This document shows, one piece after another, positions 12,290 to 23,299 of a stretch of DNA of 64,000 nucleotides (position 1 is the first letter of the stretch; each line of letters begins with the position of its first letter). The translations under genes and the position numbers were made by a program. The stretch comes from Cymodocea nodosa. Lineage: Eukaryota; Streptophyta; Magnoliopsida; Alismatales; Cymodoceaceae. Under the pieces are notes generated by a model. That model saw nothing but the letters and a program-made list of their open reading frames with translations, had not been told where the DNA came from and did no database searches. The DNA is taken from positions 9,059,501 through 9,123,500 of the forward strand of contig CM072339.1 in assembly GCA_036874045.1 (NCBI GenBank), given 5' to 3'.

Positions 12290-12385
12290 AGTTAACTTAA
12301 GTCCATGAGGTTAGTCCATCGAATTAGCCATAACTTAACGAACTTTATCCGTTGAGTTAACTGTAATTCAACGGAGAGCTTATTG
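12290..12385 (+). repeat. Class-2 hairpins in the right part of LTR G1
   Basis: Consecutive AGTTA/TAACT pairs flanked by CGTTG/CAACG-type arms (for example CCGTTGAGTTAACTGTAATT, then CAACGGA). The matching position in the G3 LTR is about 62340-62425. Confidence 0.7.
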
Positions 12386-12653
12386 AATATATAAATGTGA
12401 TTGTTAACAAACAGACAGTTCTGAACATTTCAACAATTCCCTGTGGGATCGACTTGTACTTGCACATTGATACAATAAACATTGTGCACTTGCAGTTAAA
12501 GTACAAATTGGAATTAATATCTAAATTGTATTAAAGGTTGTTTGTTTACTTCTAAAAGAAAGAGTAGGCATAAAGATAAATTAACTAAGTAAAAACAGAA
12601 GTAACAAATCTAAGTTTTTCTAGTGTAATGTTGGGAAAACCCAAACATGTTTT

Positions 12654-12670
12654 ATGACGCCATTGCTAGG
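12654..12670 (+). other. Primer-binding site of G1 (Athila/Tat type)
   Basis: ATGACGCCATTGCTAGGGAA lies a few bases after the LTR end. It resembles the Athila-group primer site TGGCGCCGTTGCCGGGGA. Confidence 0.7.
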
Positions 12671-12705
12671 GAATTGAATTGAATTGACTTGAATTGAATT
12701 GAATT
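12671..12705. repeat. (GAATT)n pentanucleotide microsatellite
   Basis: About seven GAATT units with one interruption directly follow the primer-binding site of G1. Confidence 0.9.
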
Positions 12706-12725
12706 AATATAAGCAACAGTTAGAG

Positions 12726-13829
12726 TTGTTTTGTTTTAAAAGCCAAAGTTGTGTGTTTTCTTCTGTAATTGAGAATATGGCATATGCTTATGCTCAAATA
12801 TTTCTGAAACCTGTAATTAGCATATGTGAATTCTGCAATTCTAAAGGACATGACATTTCTGACTGTTTGAAATTGAGACGTTTACAGATGGTTAGATCCC
12901 ATGAACAATAAATGAATTATCTTTAATATGTTAGAGCCGAGTATGAGAATCCTATAGTTTACCCAACTGATGGTCAGTATAGAATGTGTAATATGTTGAG
13001 AGACACGGAAGTTTGGGATAGGTATGACAGACTAGAGCGTAGTATAGAGCAAAACCTTGACAAATTGGAATATTACTTTATGTGTCAGCAACAAGAAGTC
13101 AACCAATTAAACTATAAGGAAGCATATTCAGAACCTAAAAAGGATATAATTTACGAAACTGAAAAAACCATAATGAAAATTGATCAAAAATTGAGTGCAA
13201 TGAAATTAGATGATCTGGAAAGAAAATTAAAAGCATTGGACAAATATACAATGAAAATACAAGTTATGCAACAGGACAATGAAAATTATAATGTTATAAA
13301 CCTGCATAATTTGCAAAATATACAGCCAAAAGAAAATGTTAATGCAAGAAAATTTAAAGAATGCACTTTAAAACTTAAAACAATTGAAGATCATAATTAC
13401 GAAAATGATATACAAAAACATCATAAGAGTAATGAAAATCTAGATGATGTATGTGTAACATTAAGATCTGGAACTAATATACCACCAAGAACTCAAAATG
13501 AAAATGATATGAAGGTGGATAAGAGTAAAAATCAAAATAATAATAAAAATGTAATAGCTAAAAATCTAGAAATCACTTAAGAACAATCTGAATCTGCTAA
13601 TGAAGCTAAAAAAGATCAAACAAATCAAATGAAAGAAAAAGAATCTTTGAAATCAAAATCTTTAGCACCCTATCTTGAAAGATTACAACAAACAATACCT
13701 AAAAAACAAGAAAAAATCAGAGAAATTTTTGAAAAAGTACAAGTTAACATTCCTTTGTTAGATCTATTGCAGAAAATGCCACCTTGTGCTAAATTTTTGA
13801 AGGATTGGTGTACTAAGAAAAAAGAGTGA
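12726..13829 (+). pseudogene. gag 3' end and pre-protease linker of G1
   Basis: It opens with a zinc knuckle CEFCNSKGHDISDC (CX2CX4HX4C, nucleotides about 12825-12866). A long lysine-, asparagine- and glutamate-rich linker follows, with coiled-coil-like stretches around 13000-13300 and SLAPYLERLQQTIPKK at about 13660-13710, a segment commonly seen just before Athila protease. The main gag capsid domain, present in G3 at 56262-56734, is not found here. A few breaks are present. Confidence 0.75.
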
Positions 13830-13902
13830 AAAGTTCTTAGAAAGGTCTTTTTAGCTGAGCAAAGTAGTTCCCTATTTCTACCTCAAATTCCTAAAAAGTT
13901 AT

Positions 13903-16733
13903 TTGATCCTGGAATCCCTGTTATATCATGCACCATACATAGGAAATACCATTCTAGAAAGAACCTTAATAGACTTAGGTGCAGGTATAAATGTTATGCC
14001 AAGTGATATATTTGCATCCTTAGGATTAGAAGGCTTAACTCCTACTAGTACGGTTATTCAATTAGCTGATAGAAGTATAAGATACCCTAGAGGAAAAATA
14101 GAGGATGTCTTAATTAAAATCAAGAACTTTATATATCCTATTGATATTGTAATTTTGGATTCCCAACAAATTAAGCATAAAAATAGTGATACATCTTTAA
14201 TTTTGGGGAGGCCATTTTTAGCAACATCAGGGGTTGTTATAAATTGTAAAACTGGAGTAATGAAGCTAGCATATGGTAATGAGGATACTTAATTAAATAT
14301 TTTCAAACCAGAAAGGTTTGAGGAATTAGAAATGTCCTTACATACCATAGACTTTTTAGAGGACGAAGGAGATATGTTAGATGATGTGATTCAAGAAGAA
14401 TTAAATAGGCAAATCAATTCTAAAACTTTAGAGGAAAGTGAAAGCATAAATATAGAAGGAGATCTGGAAGAAATTAATTTAGAAAATGATGATGTTCAAT
14501 TAGGAGCTCTAGCTTCTGATGGGCAGCATTTAGAATTAAAACATTTACCTCCTGAATTAACCTATATATTTCTGGAAGATAAACGAACCTGTCCAATCAT
14601 TATTGCTTCAGATTTAAAAGAAGATCAAATAGCTAAATTAAAAGATGTAGTAAAGAGTTATAAAGAAGCAATAGGGTGGACTATGACTGATATAAAAGGG
14701 TTAAGTTCAACTTTATGCTATCACCGCATATATTTAGAAGAGAATTCTAAACCTGTTAGAATTCCTGAGAGGAGATTAAATCCAAACCTTAAAGAAGTAG
14801 TCAAGAAGGAAATAGTGAAATGGTTAGATAATGACATAATTTATCCGATTTCTGATAGCTCGTGGGTTAGTCCAATCCATGTAGTTCCCAAGAAATCAGG
14901 ATTAACAGTTATTAGGAATGAAAGTCAATACTTGATACCTACTAGAATTCAATCAGGCTGGAGAGTTTGTATAGACTATAGAAAGCTGAATGGTGTGACT
15001 AGGAAAGATCATTTTCCCTTACCTTTTATAGATCAAATGCTGGAAAGATTAGCAGAGCAAGAATATTTTTGTTTCCTAGATGGGTATTCAGGTTATAATC
15101 AAATTCCAGTAGCATTAGAGGATCAAGAGAAAACAACGTTCACTTGTCCTAATGGAACTTATGCTTTTAAGGAAATGCCATTCAGATTATGCAATGCACT
15201 AGCTACCTTTCAAAGGTGTATGTAGGGCATATTTACTGAAATGACTAAAGATTTCTTAGAAATATTTATGGATGATTTTACTGTATATGGCAACACATAT
15301 GAAGTTTGTTTAAGCAATTTAGACCAAATATTAAAATGCTGTGTGGAAAAAAATCTGGTTTTAAATTGGGAAAAATGTCACTTCATGGTTAAACAAGGAA
15401 TAGTCTTAGGGCATGTTGTTTCTAAGAAATGGTTGGAAGTAGATAAAGCTAAAATAGAAGTAATTTCTAATCTACCAGAACCTAAATCAGTAAAAGATAT
15501 TAGATCATTTCTAGGACATGCTAGTTTTTATAGAAGATTTATTAAAGACTTTAGCAAAATAGCTAGACCTTTAACTAATCTATTAAAAGATGTCCCATTT
15601 AATTTTGATAAAAATTGCAAGGAAGCATTTTTCAGACTTAAGACTAGCTTAATTTCAACTCCTATAATTCAAGCACTTGATTGGACCCATCCATTTGAAT
15701 TAATGTGCGATGCTTTTGATTTTTCCGTAGGCGCAGTATTAGGACAGAAAATAGAAAAATCTCCTAGAGTGATTCATTATGCAAGCAAAACCTTAAATGA
15801 TGCTAAAGTTAATTACACAACTACTGAAAAAGAATTATTAGCTGTTGTGTTTGCCTTAGAAAAGTTTAGATCATATCTGATTGAGCTAAAGTGATAGTAT
15901 ACACGGATCATTCAGCTTTAAAACATCTAATAAAGAAAAAAGAGACTAAACCTAGATTGATCCGATGGATATTATTATTACAAGAATTTGATCTAGAAAT
16001 TAACGATAAAAAAGGTTGTGAGAATGTAGTAGCAGATCATTTATCAAGATTACAAATAGAAAAATCAAATATTGAAATTAAGGATAATTTTCCTGATGAA
16101 CAATTAATGGTCATCAACACAATGTCATGGTATGCAGACATAGTTAATTACTTAGTAACTGGTTTAACACCTAAAGATTGGAATAGACCGGATAAGAAAT
16201 TATTTTTCTCAAGAGTAAAATATTACTATTGGGAAGACCCATACTTATTTAAGAAATGTCTTGATCTGGTTTTAAGGAAGTGTGTTCCAGAAACTGAATA
16301 TCCGAGCATATTGTCTTTCTGTCATGACCAAGCTTGTGGAGGGCATTTTGGTTCAGGGAAAACTTCTGCAAAAATTCTACAATGTAGGTTTTATTGGCCA
16401 ACACTATTCAAAGATGCTCATAAATATTGCTTAAGTTGTTTAAGATGTCAACAAATAAGAAGAATATCAAAGAGGAATATGATGCCTCTTAATCCTATTG
16501 TTGAGGTTGAAATCTTTGATGTGTGGGGAATAGATTTTATGGGTCCATTTCCTATGTCTAATCAATTTAATTACATATTGTTGGGGGTCGATTATGTATC
16601 TAAATGGATAGAAGCTATTCCTATAAAAACTAATGATAATAAAGTGGTAATACAATTTATAAGAACAAATATATTTGCCAGATTTGGAATACCTAAGGTT
16701 ATTGTCAGTGATAGAGGAACTCATTTCTGTTGA
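13903..16733 (+). pseudogene. pol remnant of G1 (protease, RT, RNase H, integrase part)
   Basis: Protease at about 13920-14290 with LIDLGAGINVMPSDIF and ILGRPFLATSG. RT at about 14640-15550 (SWVSPIHVVPKKSG, WRVCIDYRKLNGVTRKDHFPLP, FMDDFTVYG near 15265). RNase H at about 15690-16070 ([29 protein letters not shown]). Integrase from about 16320, with a zinc-binding region ending CLSCLRCQQ and the first catalytic segment [10 protein letters not shown] near 16530. RT before integrase is the Ty3/gypsy order, and these signatures fit the Athila lineage. The copy has only a few breaks over most of its length and lacks the last part of integrase that is seen in G2. Confidence 0.92.
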
Positions 16734-17069
16734 GTTAATAAGAAAAACTATTATCTGTAGTATTTTTATTATTATATTTGTTTGTACGGAGAGTCCATTG
16801 AGTTACGCTTAACTCAACGAGCTTACTCCGTTGAGTCTTGAGTTAGTCAACGAGCTTATTCCGTTGAGTTAACTATAACTCAACAAAGTACTGTAGCTAA
16901 GACCGCAGATAAAATAGTAATAGTCGGTTCGGGAAATGACCCGATTTCCCGCTTAAACTTAGGGTTTATTTATCTAAAACCTAGGGTTTTGGGGACATTA
17001 TCCGGCAAATCATTTAGACTCTAGAACAGTAGAAATCAGAGCGATTCCGTGCTGTTGTGTAACTCCACA
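16734..17069 (+). promoter_or_regulatory. ORF3 leader of G1: hairpins and telo-box-like motifs
   Basis: Three to four class-2 hairpins (CCATTGAGTTA..TAACTCAACGA) at about 16790-16890 are followed by CTTAGGGTTTATTTATC and CCTAGGGTTTTGGGG at about 16960-16995, then a short leader to the ATG at 17070. G2 has the same arrangement at 38240-38564. AGGGTTT is the reverse of the plant telo-box AAACCCT, often near transcription starts. Whether this is a promoter or a splice-acceptor region is not shown. Confidence 0.5.
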
Positions 17070-19289
17070 ATGAGGAAAATGACGCCTGAATTTTGGGAAG
17101 ATGTAGTAGACACTGCACAATTTCTAAAGGAATCAGAAGAATGGCACACACGGTAGAAGATTAGAAATATGATGAGAGAAAAAGAGTTATAGAAGGTAGA
17201 ATCTGAACTTTTTAAATTAAGAAGAATATTAGTAGATTGTGGTATACAAATACCCCAGATAATGGAGACACAAATCAGAGTAGCAACAGAAATTGTAGTT
17301 AGTAAAGAAAGAAGAATCAAGCTGAACAATGAAGTAGCCCTAGAGCTAATCCAGCGCAAGGCCAGATTATGGTTCAAAAGGCGCATTGCTGGTCGTGGAA
17401 GTTGGGAAATATGGTGGCAGGAACAACAAGAGGCAACTGAAGAATAAGATGAGCGACTGCTGAAAGACTTGTTCCTGAGGAACAGCAGCCAGGACCTTCA
17501 GTTCCACAATTTAAGCTGTTGGCACGAGCAGAAATGATGGGGCCTTCAATTGAAGAAGAGTTAAAGGAATTTCAAGCACTAGTTCAAGTTAGGAAAAACC
17601 AAGGAGAATCAGAAGATATGGCAATGGCTAAAGCACACCTAGTGTTTGATGCACTTTACAAAAAGAGGGCTGCAGAAAAGTTGAAAGCCCAATATAAAAT
17701 CAAAATTGAACAGCATCAAGAAGCTACTGCCAAACCTGCTAAAAAAAAGAGATGAAGTTGGTCCTTCGAGACCAGCAATTATAGAAAAAGTTAAACAGGA
17801 AGAGCCAATACCTGTGGCTCGAGGGCTTGCAGAGCCTACTTTTGTAGATTTAATTTCAGAAGATGAAGAGGAAGAACAGGCACAACTAATCCGAAAAAAG
17901 AAAGGAAAAGAAAAAGTGCTTGAAAATGAGGAAATTAAATCTGAAGTAACAATTTTTACAGGGACTGTGGAGCAAATTTTTATCAACCTGCTATCCGATT
18001 TTGAGGAGCTGGAGGAGCTGCAGCAACAGGAGCAAAGAAAAGAAGAAAATCAGGCTGAAATTAGTCTACAGCCTATACAAGAAGAAACAGAAATTAGGGT
18101 AGAAACTGAATTGCCCGGGACTCCATCCCAATCTGTTACAAAATCAGAAAGAATAGTAACAGAACAGATTGGTAGTTAGGAGGAAGAAGAAAGAGTAGAA
18201 AATGAAGAGAATGAAAGAAGCCATTTGGACAAAAATAACTTCACAGATTCCACTCAAGAGCAAGAAACTCTTCAGCAATATATGGAAAGAATTCAAGATA
18301 GAGTGGAGAGTTCTGCCGGCTCACCACCATAGACAGAAGCAAAAGCAAAAATTCAAGAATCTATAGAGAATGTTCAAATGCAGCCTATAGAAGAGGAAGA
18401 GCAAGAACAAACCCCTCTGGAACAACAAAGTCACCTTCCTGACCTGACTAAAACAACAATTTTGAATGAAGTACATTTTTGTAGTCAGGAAGCCTATACC
18501 AAATATCAAGAAATAAGGGGTTACGATATTATTTACAGTAGACCAGTAAATTGGGATGGAATGCAAGAAATAAAAGATCTATTTGAATTCCAAGGTCTAC
18601 TGCAGTTTATTTCTCAAGAAAGAGGACATGCAGTGTATGAGAATCTAGTGCCCTGTTTTTATGCAAATTTGAAAGAGGAAGAAGGAAAATTAATTTCAAA
18701 CGTGGAGGAAGCTGATGTATAGATAACACCAGAGCTTCTCCACAACATTTTTGGATTAAAGAATGAAGGATAGGAAATTTTGGAAAGAACAACTATCGTC
18801 GAGTAGACAGAACAAGAAATCAAGGATAGTTTGGCTATCAATCCTGTTGTGCCTTTATTAAATAGACTAAAGCATTTAAATGGTAAAACACACATGGTAG
18901 CTAACATTTTAATTAAGAATGTCTATCAATGATAGGGCTATGACATAAAATTGAGTCAATTTGTCAAATGGGCCACGTATGCAGTTGTAAATAGAATTCA
19001 AATAAATTGGTCTGTAGTTTTTATCTCCAAGCTAAAAGCAGTCAAGAAAAAATTGTTTTATGGAGATTTGATTCCACTGCTAATGGTGGACTGTATCGAT
19101 TTCACTAAATGGACATCAAAAAGGATCAGATCAAGAACCATTTCAGTGAAAGAATATAGAAATTTTGTAGCTGCAGAGATAGTTGTACCTTCTGGAGGCT
19201 TTACAAGAGTTGTAGAAAGAATTAATCAATTAGAACTTCAATTAGAAAAACTTCAGAAGGAAGTAGATGAACTTAGGAATAGAGATTAA
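17070..19289 (+). pseudogene. ORF3 of G1, extra downstream ORF (possible Transposase_32/env-position protein)
   Basis: The start is the ATG at 17070 (MRKMTPEFWEDVVDTAQFL), also conserved in G2. A charged coiled-coil-rich N-terminal half (Glu/Lys/Gln) precedes a conserved core at about 18470-19170: YTKYQEIRGYDIIYSRPVNW, EIKDLFEFQGLLQFI, LVPCFYANL, ITPELLHNIFGLKNEG, then ATYAVVNRIQINWSVVFISKL and KKLFYGDLIPLL. The protein ends in a leucine-rich coil (INQLELQLEKLQKEVDEL). The FYANL and GLKNEG segments recall the Pfam family called putative plant transposon protein; that is from memory and untested. The position after pol is where Athila elements keep an env-like ORF, but no clear membrane segment is seen in this copy. 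About eight or more breaks. Confidence 0.65.
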
Positions 19290-20032
19290 ATTTTATTGTT
19301 CGTCTACTTGTGTAAAATTGTATGAAATTGTATGATGTATTTGTAATGTAATTGATTCATATTAATGAATATAATTTTTCAGATGCAATTTTCATACGTG
19401 TTTTGAATATGAAATGAATGGAATTTATTGAATATTATATAATTTGTGGAACTTTATGAATGAATATGTAACAGATTTACAATTTGCTGAATAACAGGAT
19501 AAATGCTTAAAAATTTCTGCATATTGCAAGGTAAAATGTAAATTTTGCATAACATAAAATGACCTGCAAGTTAAATCTTTATATAATGTTCAGATTTAAA
19601 TGAATTTTGATGAGAATGATGCATTAATGACATAGATTTAACTTTATTTCAGTTAGCAGAATGAAAAAAAAAAAGAGGAATTTACGAGAGTAAAACTTAG
19701 AGGTTGCTAAGTGTTAACTCAACGAAGTAAGTCCGTTGAGTTAACCGTAACTCCACGAAGTTAGTAATATAATATAAGGTCACTCCGTTGAGTTATCTAT
19801 AACTCAACGAAGTTAGTCCATGGAGTTAGCAATAGTAACCGACTGTGTTCCATTGAGTTATCTGTAACTCAACGAGGTTAGTTCGTAGATTAAGCAGAAC
19901 AGTAATTCTTTTAACCATGAACAAAACTTCGTCGGTTTAGCGGTTACCAAAATTTAAAATTAATAGTGGTACATGTACCCATAAAAATAAGAACCACGAT
20001 GCACGTTGCAAGACACATTCTTGCAAGTTTAT
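19290..20032 (+). other. Post-ORF3 noncoding region of G1
   Basis: AT-rich region homologous to 40806-41590 in G2. At about 19710-19900 it has class-2 hairpins (CCGTTGAGTTAACCGTAACT and similar). It ends in AAGACACATTCTTGCAAG, then TTTAT, the target duplication of element D. No gene. Confidence 0.75.
20028..20032. repeat. Target-site duplication TTTAT of element D (left)
   Basis: TTTAT abuts the TG end of the LTR at 20033 and recurs at 31221-31225 directly after the other LTR. Five bases is the normal length for copia elements. Confidence 0.93.
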
Positions 20033-21614
20033 TGTAGGATCATATGGCTACACAAGAGGGGGGTGAATTGTGTATTTTTAATATTTTCTGAAATATAATT
20101 GAAACTTTAAAACTCAAAAATAAGTCAAGACATTGTTTTCGTAAAATCATTTTTATTCAAGGTTTCAATTACAATATACAATTCAATTCTCCTCAGAAAT
20201 TGTAGATGCAATTATATTTCGATACCATGTATCATCTAAACAATTTCATAACTACAAATAGAGAAAACTAATTTGCAGAATTTAAAACATTTCTCCCTGT
20301 TTGAGATCTTTCTTCTTCTTCTTTTTCTTCTTCAGCAATTCTTCAGCGACGAATATCTTGTCTTTTCATGCTTCACCGAATTTGCTTTCTTCTGATACTT
20401 CAAATCTTCAGTGACGAAAATCTTACCTTTTTATGCTTCACTGAACTTTCTTCCACTTGAGAGATTTTTCCTGAAGAGGTGTTTTTGATCCCTGAAAAAG
20501 ATTTTTCTTTTGGTGTGCAGGGATGGTTTGATCCTTGAAAAGATTTTTCGTTTTGTTTGCAAGGATAAATTGATCAACGAGAATTCTATGCCTTTTATAT
20601 TGTATCTTCATTTCATGCATATCCTTCACGTTTAACCACTACCAGTTTTCCACTTCTCCACGTCTTTTCTTTTTCCTTCATCGAAACACACATGTTCTAA
20701 CCCACGTTTATATTTCGAATTTTCTTTAATCATCAGTCCTGGATCTCTGAAAAATTTCTTGAAAATAAACTTTCTCGTCCAAAATTTTTTCATTAGTGTA
20801 ATAAGAAGTCGTTACTTTAATGTTAACTAAACGAGTAACACAAGTATATATATATAACTTAACGTTTCTAACTTAACGAGTTCACTATGTGCTATTTCAC
20901 GTGACAAGTACTGTAGCTAATTCAACGAACTAAGTCCGTGGTGTTATGCTATCTCAACGAACCATCTCCGTTGTGTTATGATAACTCAACGAACCAGTAA
21001 TAAACAAATGTTTTTATAATAAGAATTTTACCACGTGCAAAAATAACAACTTAAGTTTATAACGCTAACCTAACGCGTTGCCTTAGTGTTCAATATAGCA
21101 ACTCAACGCGTTTAGTTATGTTAACTTAATGAGTTAAACATGAGCACCTCACGTGATACAATACAACATTCGTAACTTATAATTTCACCACGTGTATAAC
21201 ACTAACTTAACGAGTTCGTCTCTTCTTTTACTCACTAACTTAACGAGTTATCACGTGACCTATTTTAACCTTTAAGCCTCTAACTTAACGAGTTCTCACG
21301 TGACCTCTATACAAACAAAACTCTAACTTAACGAGTTGTCTAAACGTGCATTGTTCATGATACAGAAGATATAACATTAAAAGATATCATGCTTTTCAAT
21401 AAAAACACACGTTAACTTAACGTTTAGCTAAATGAGAAATTAATGCAACGAAACGACTAGTTATTAACTTCAGATCCAATACAGACAAGTATTTATATCA
21501 GTAAGCTTTTTCTCTATTAATTGATGATTTTAATTTCTTTTCACAAGAAATAGTAATTGAGCAAATATGATTATTTTCATTCAGCACACATCATCAAAAC
21601 AAAAATACTCAACA
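20033..21614 (-). repeat. 3' LTR of element D
   Basis: On the plus strand it reads TGTAGGATCATATGG to ATACTCAACA; in the element sense it starts TGTTGAGTATTTTTG and ends with GATCCTACA. The end has AATTCACCCCCCCTCTTGTG, shared with LTR C. A TATA box (TATAAAAGG in the minus sense) is near 20591-20599. U3 is packed with TAACTTAACGAGTT-type hairpins and CACGTG boxes (20898, 21031, 21150, 21194, 21250, 21298 region). Confidence 0.95.
20880..21440 (-). repeat. Hairpin and G-box array in LTR D
   Basis: Repeated CTAACTTAACGAGTT and CAACGCGTT-type imperfect palindromes alternate with at least five CACGTG boxes. One segment, CACGTGCAAAAATAACAACT then TAAG, repeats the G-box plus CTTAAG pairing of the B and G1 arrays. 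Spacing is less regular than there. Confidence 0.8.
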
Positions 21615-21640
21615 ATCTCCCCCTTTTTGATGATGACAAA
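21615..21640 (-). other. Polypurine tract of element D
   Basis: In the element sense GATGACAAAA-type sequence is replaced by CATCATCAAAAAGGGGGAGAT directly before TGTTGAG. This is the Sirevirus-type plus-strand primer. A second tract AAAAAGGGGGAGAAAT lies at about 21920-21936. Confidence 0.85.
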
Positions 21641-22239
21641 ACCATATTAAATCAATTATGAAATATCTTTAACTCAACAAAACACCTTCGTTGGGTTAAC
21701 TTTTAATTCAACAAACTTGTTTGTTGACTTAAGTTCACTTAAGTTTATTTCTATTGTTTGTGTAAATTTTACCTCTCAGAACTAAAACTCTCAGATGTCA
21801 ATAATTATATAAGTATCAGTTTTCTAATTATCATCTGTCAGATTACAATAACCATTTAAATAGCATCTCCTTTTATAATATATATATGCAATTAAGATCA
21901 TAATCATCTTTTTATAATATTTCTCCCCCTTTTTGTCATTAATCAAAAAGATAATTATAGAGAATATATATATATATATAAGAGATATAATTACAACTAC
22001 TCTTTTTGTAAACAAGAATAATAATTGAAGACATTTGTAGAAAAATGTATTGTTCAATCAAATCAAACAAGTAATACAAACATTACATTTTGTATTCAGA
22101 AACAAACAAAAACAGTTATTGACCCCTCCTAAGTATATCACTTATAGCATTACATATTTTATCTCCAAGATGCCTAATATCATTTCTGATGTCGTTAAGC
22201 ACTACATCTAAGTCAGGAGGTAGCTAGGTTTACTATTCT
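21641..22239 (-). other. 3' noncoding region of element D
   Basis: Noncoding, AT-rich, with an (AT)n run at 21965-21980 and one hairpin pair of the AACTCAACAAA type near 21670. No gene supported. Confidence 0.7.
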
Positions 22240-23225
22240 GCTTGAACTGAATAACTTTGTTGTTGTTGTTGTATATGGTCTGTATCAGGTTGTTGTTGTC
22301 GTTGAGGTTTATGCATGGCCTAGAATTTTTGCAAATCTTTAACACTAAATGCTCTCATGCCTTTAGTTTCAGAGGGCCAGTCAAATAAAGTCAATTGGCT
22401 TGCAAGGATTCTACATATAGCATCACCATAAAATAACATTGAACTCATATGCTGTAGTTGAGACATAAAAACATCAAACCAATTTATTTGAATTTTATTC
22501 AGCAGGCCATAAGTTGCATATAAACAGCTTCTGCTGACTTCCAAATTGTGTCCAACTCTCTGAAATAAATTTGCATGCAATATATTTGCAATAAACCTTG
22601 CCTCTATATTCAGATTTTCCATTAATCTCATTTCAAAATATACATATGAAATTTTTGATAAAGACTGAATGTTCCATTCTAGTTGTCTTATTATGTCAAA
22701 TCTGTTGGCAACAACAACACCTTCATTCTTTAATCCTAAAACTTCAAAAATTAACTCAGGAGACAACATAAACTCCTGTTCATTTATTTGAGTTTTCAGA
22801 AAATTTCCATTCTTGACCAGATTGCTATAAAAAGCTGCAATAAGCTCTATGTATTGGTTCCATTTCGTTCCTACTGGCAAGAATTTAATGAGGCCTTGAA
22901 ACTCAAACAGATCTCTTATTTCCATCAAATTTCTGAATTTTATTGGACGAGCATGTAGAATCTGACATGTAATCAGATTATTGTATTTCTGCAATGCTTC
23001 TTAAGATCTTAAATGAATTGCATTACCTTGAATTTGTAATATTGTACACAAAGAAGGTGATACCTGAAGCCATGATTTAGAGTTTAATTCATCTTCAGGA
23101 ACCTCTTCTGCGAAATGAATGTCATGTTGTTCCTCTTCCAAAATATTATCTTGAAGCTGCTCAGGTAAGCTTGATTCTTCAGCTTCAATAGTGTTAGGAA
23201 CATTGTCAATATGCTCAACATTCAT
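22240..23225 (-). pseudogene. ORF3 of element D
   Basis: On the minus strand from the ATG at 23225. An acidic N-terminal region (EAEESSLPEQLQDNILEEEQ) precedes the conserved core: HARPIKFRNLMEIRDLFEFQ, ELIAAFYSNLVKNG, LSPELIFEVLGLKNEG, FIANILHANLFQRVGHNLEV, YATYGLLNKIQINWFDVFMS and SMLFYGDAICRILA. This parallels ORF3 of G1, G2 and C. The C-terminal tail is glutamine-rich (QQQQQ near 22256-22275), as in element C and unlike the leucine coil of the gypsy copies. Function is unknown; it may belong to the putative plant transposon protein family. It has very few breaks and is the least damaged ORF3 in the window. Confidence 0.7.
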
Positions 23226-23299
23226 CTGTTCAGTCTCTATAGAATGTTCAGAGTACTAATGTTGATTCAATAAATCAGTAGTCATATTGGTATAAACTA

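Larger units (their letters stand above)
10440..12646 (+). repeat. 5' LTR of G1
   Basis: 2207 bases beginning TGTTTAGAATG and ending CCCAAACA, giving inverted TGTTT/AAACA ends. The left half holds the hairpin minisatellite. The right half has a GTGGGATCGAC..TACTTGCAC segment near 12445-12472, conserved in the plant Athila/Tat group and also seen in LTRs G3 and E. Short open frames inside (11366-11720) have no supporting features. Confidence 0.93.

Noticed and set aside
22256-22300. GTT/GTC trinucleotide run as a stand-alone microsatellite
   Set aside because: On the minus strand it encodes the Gln-rich tail of ORF3 in element D, and the same kind of tail occurs in element C.
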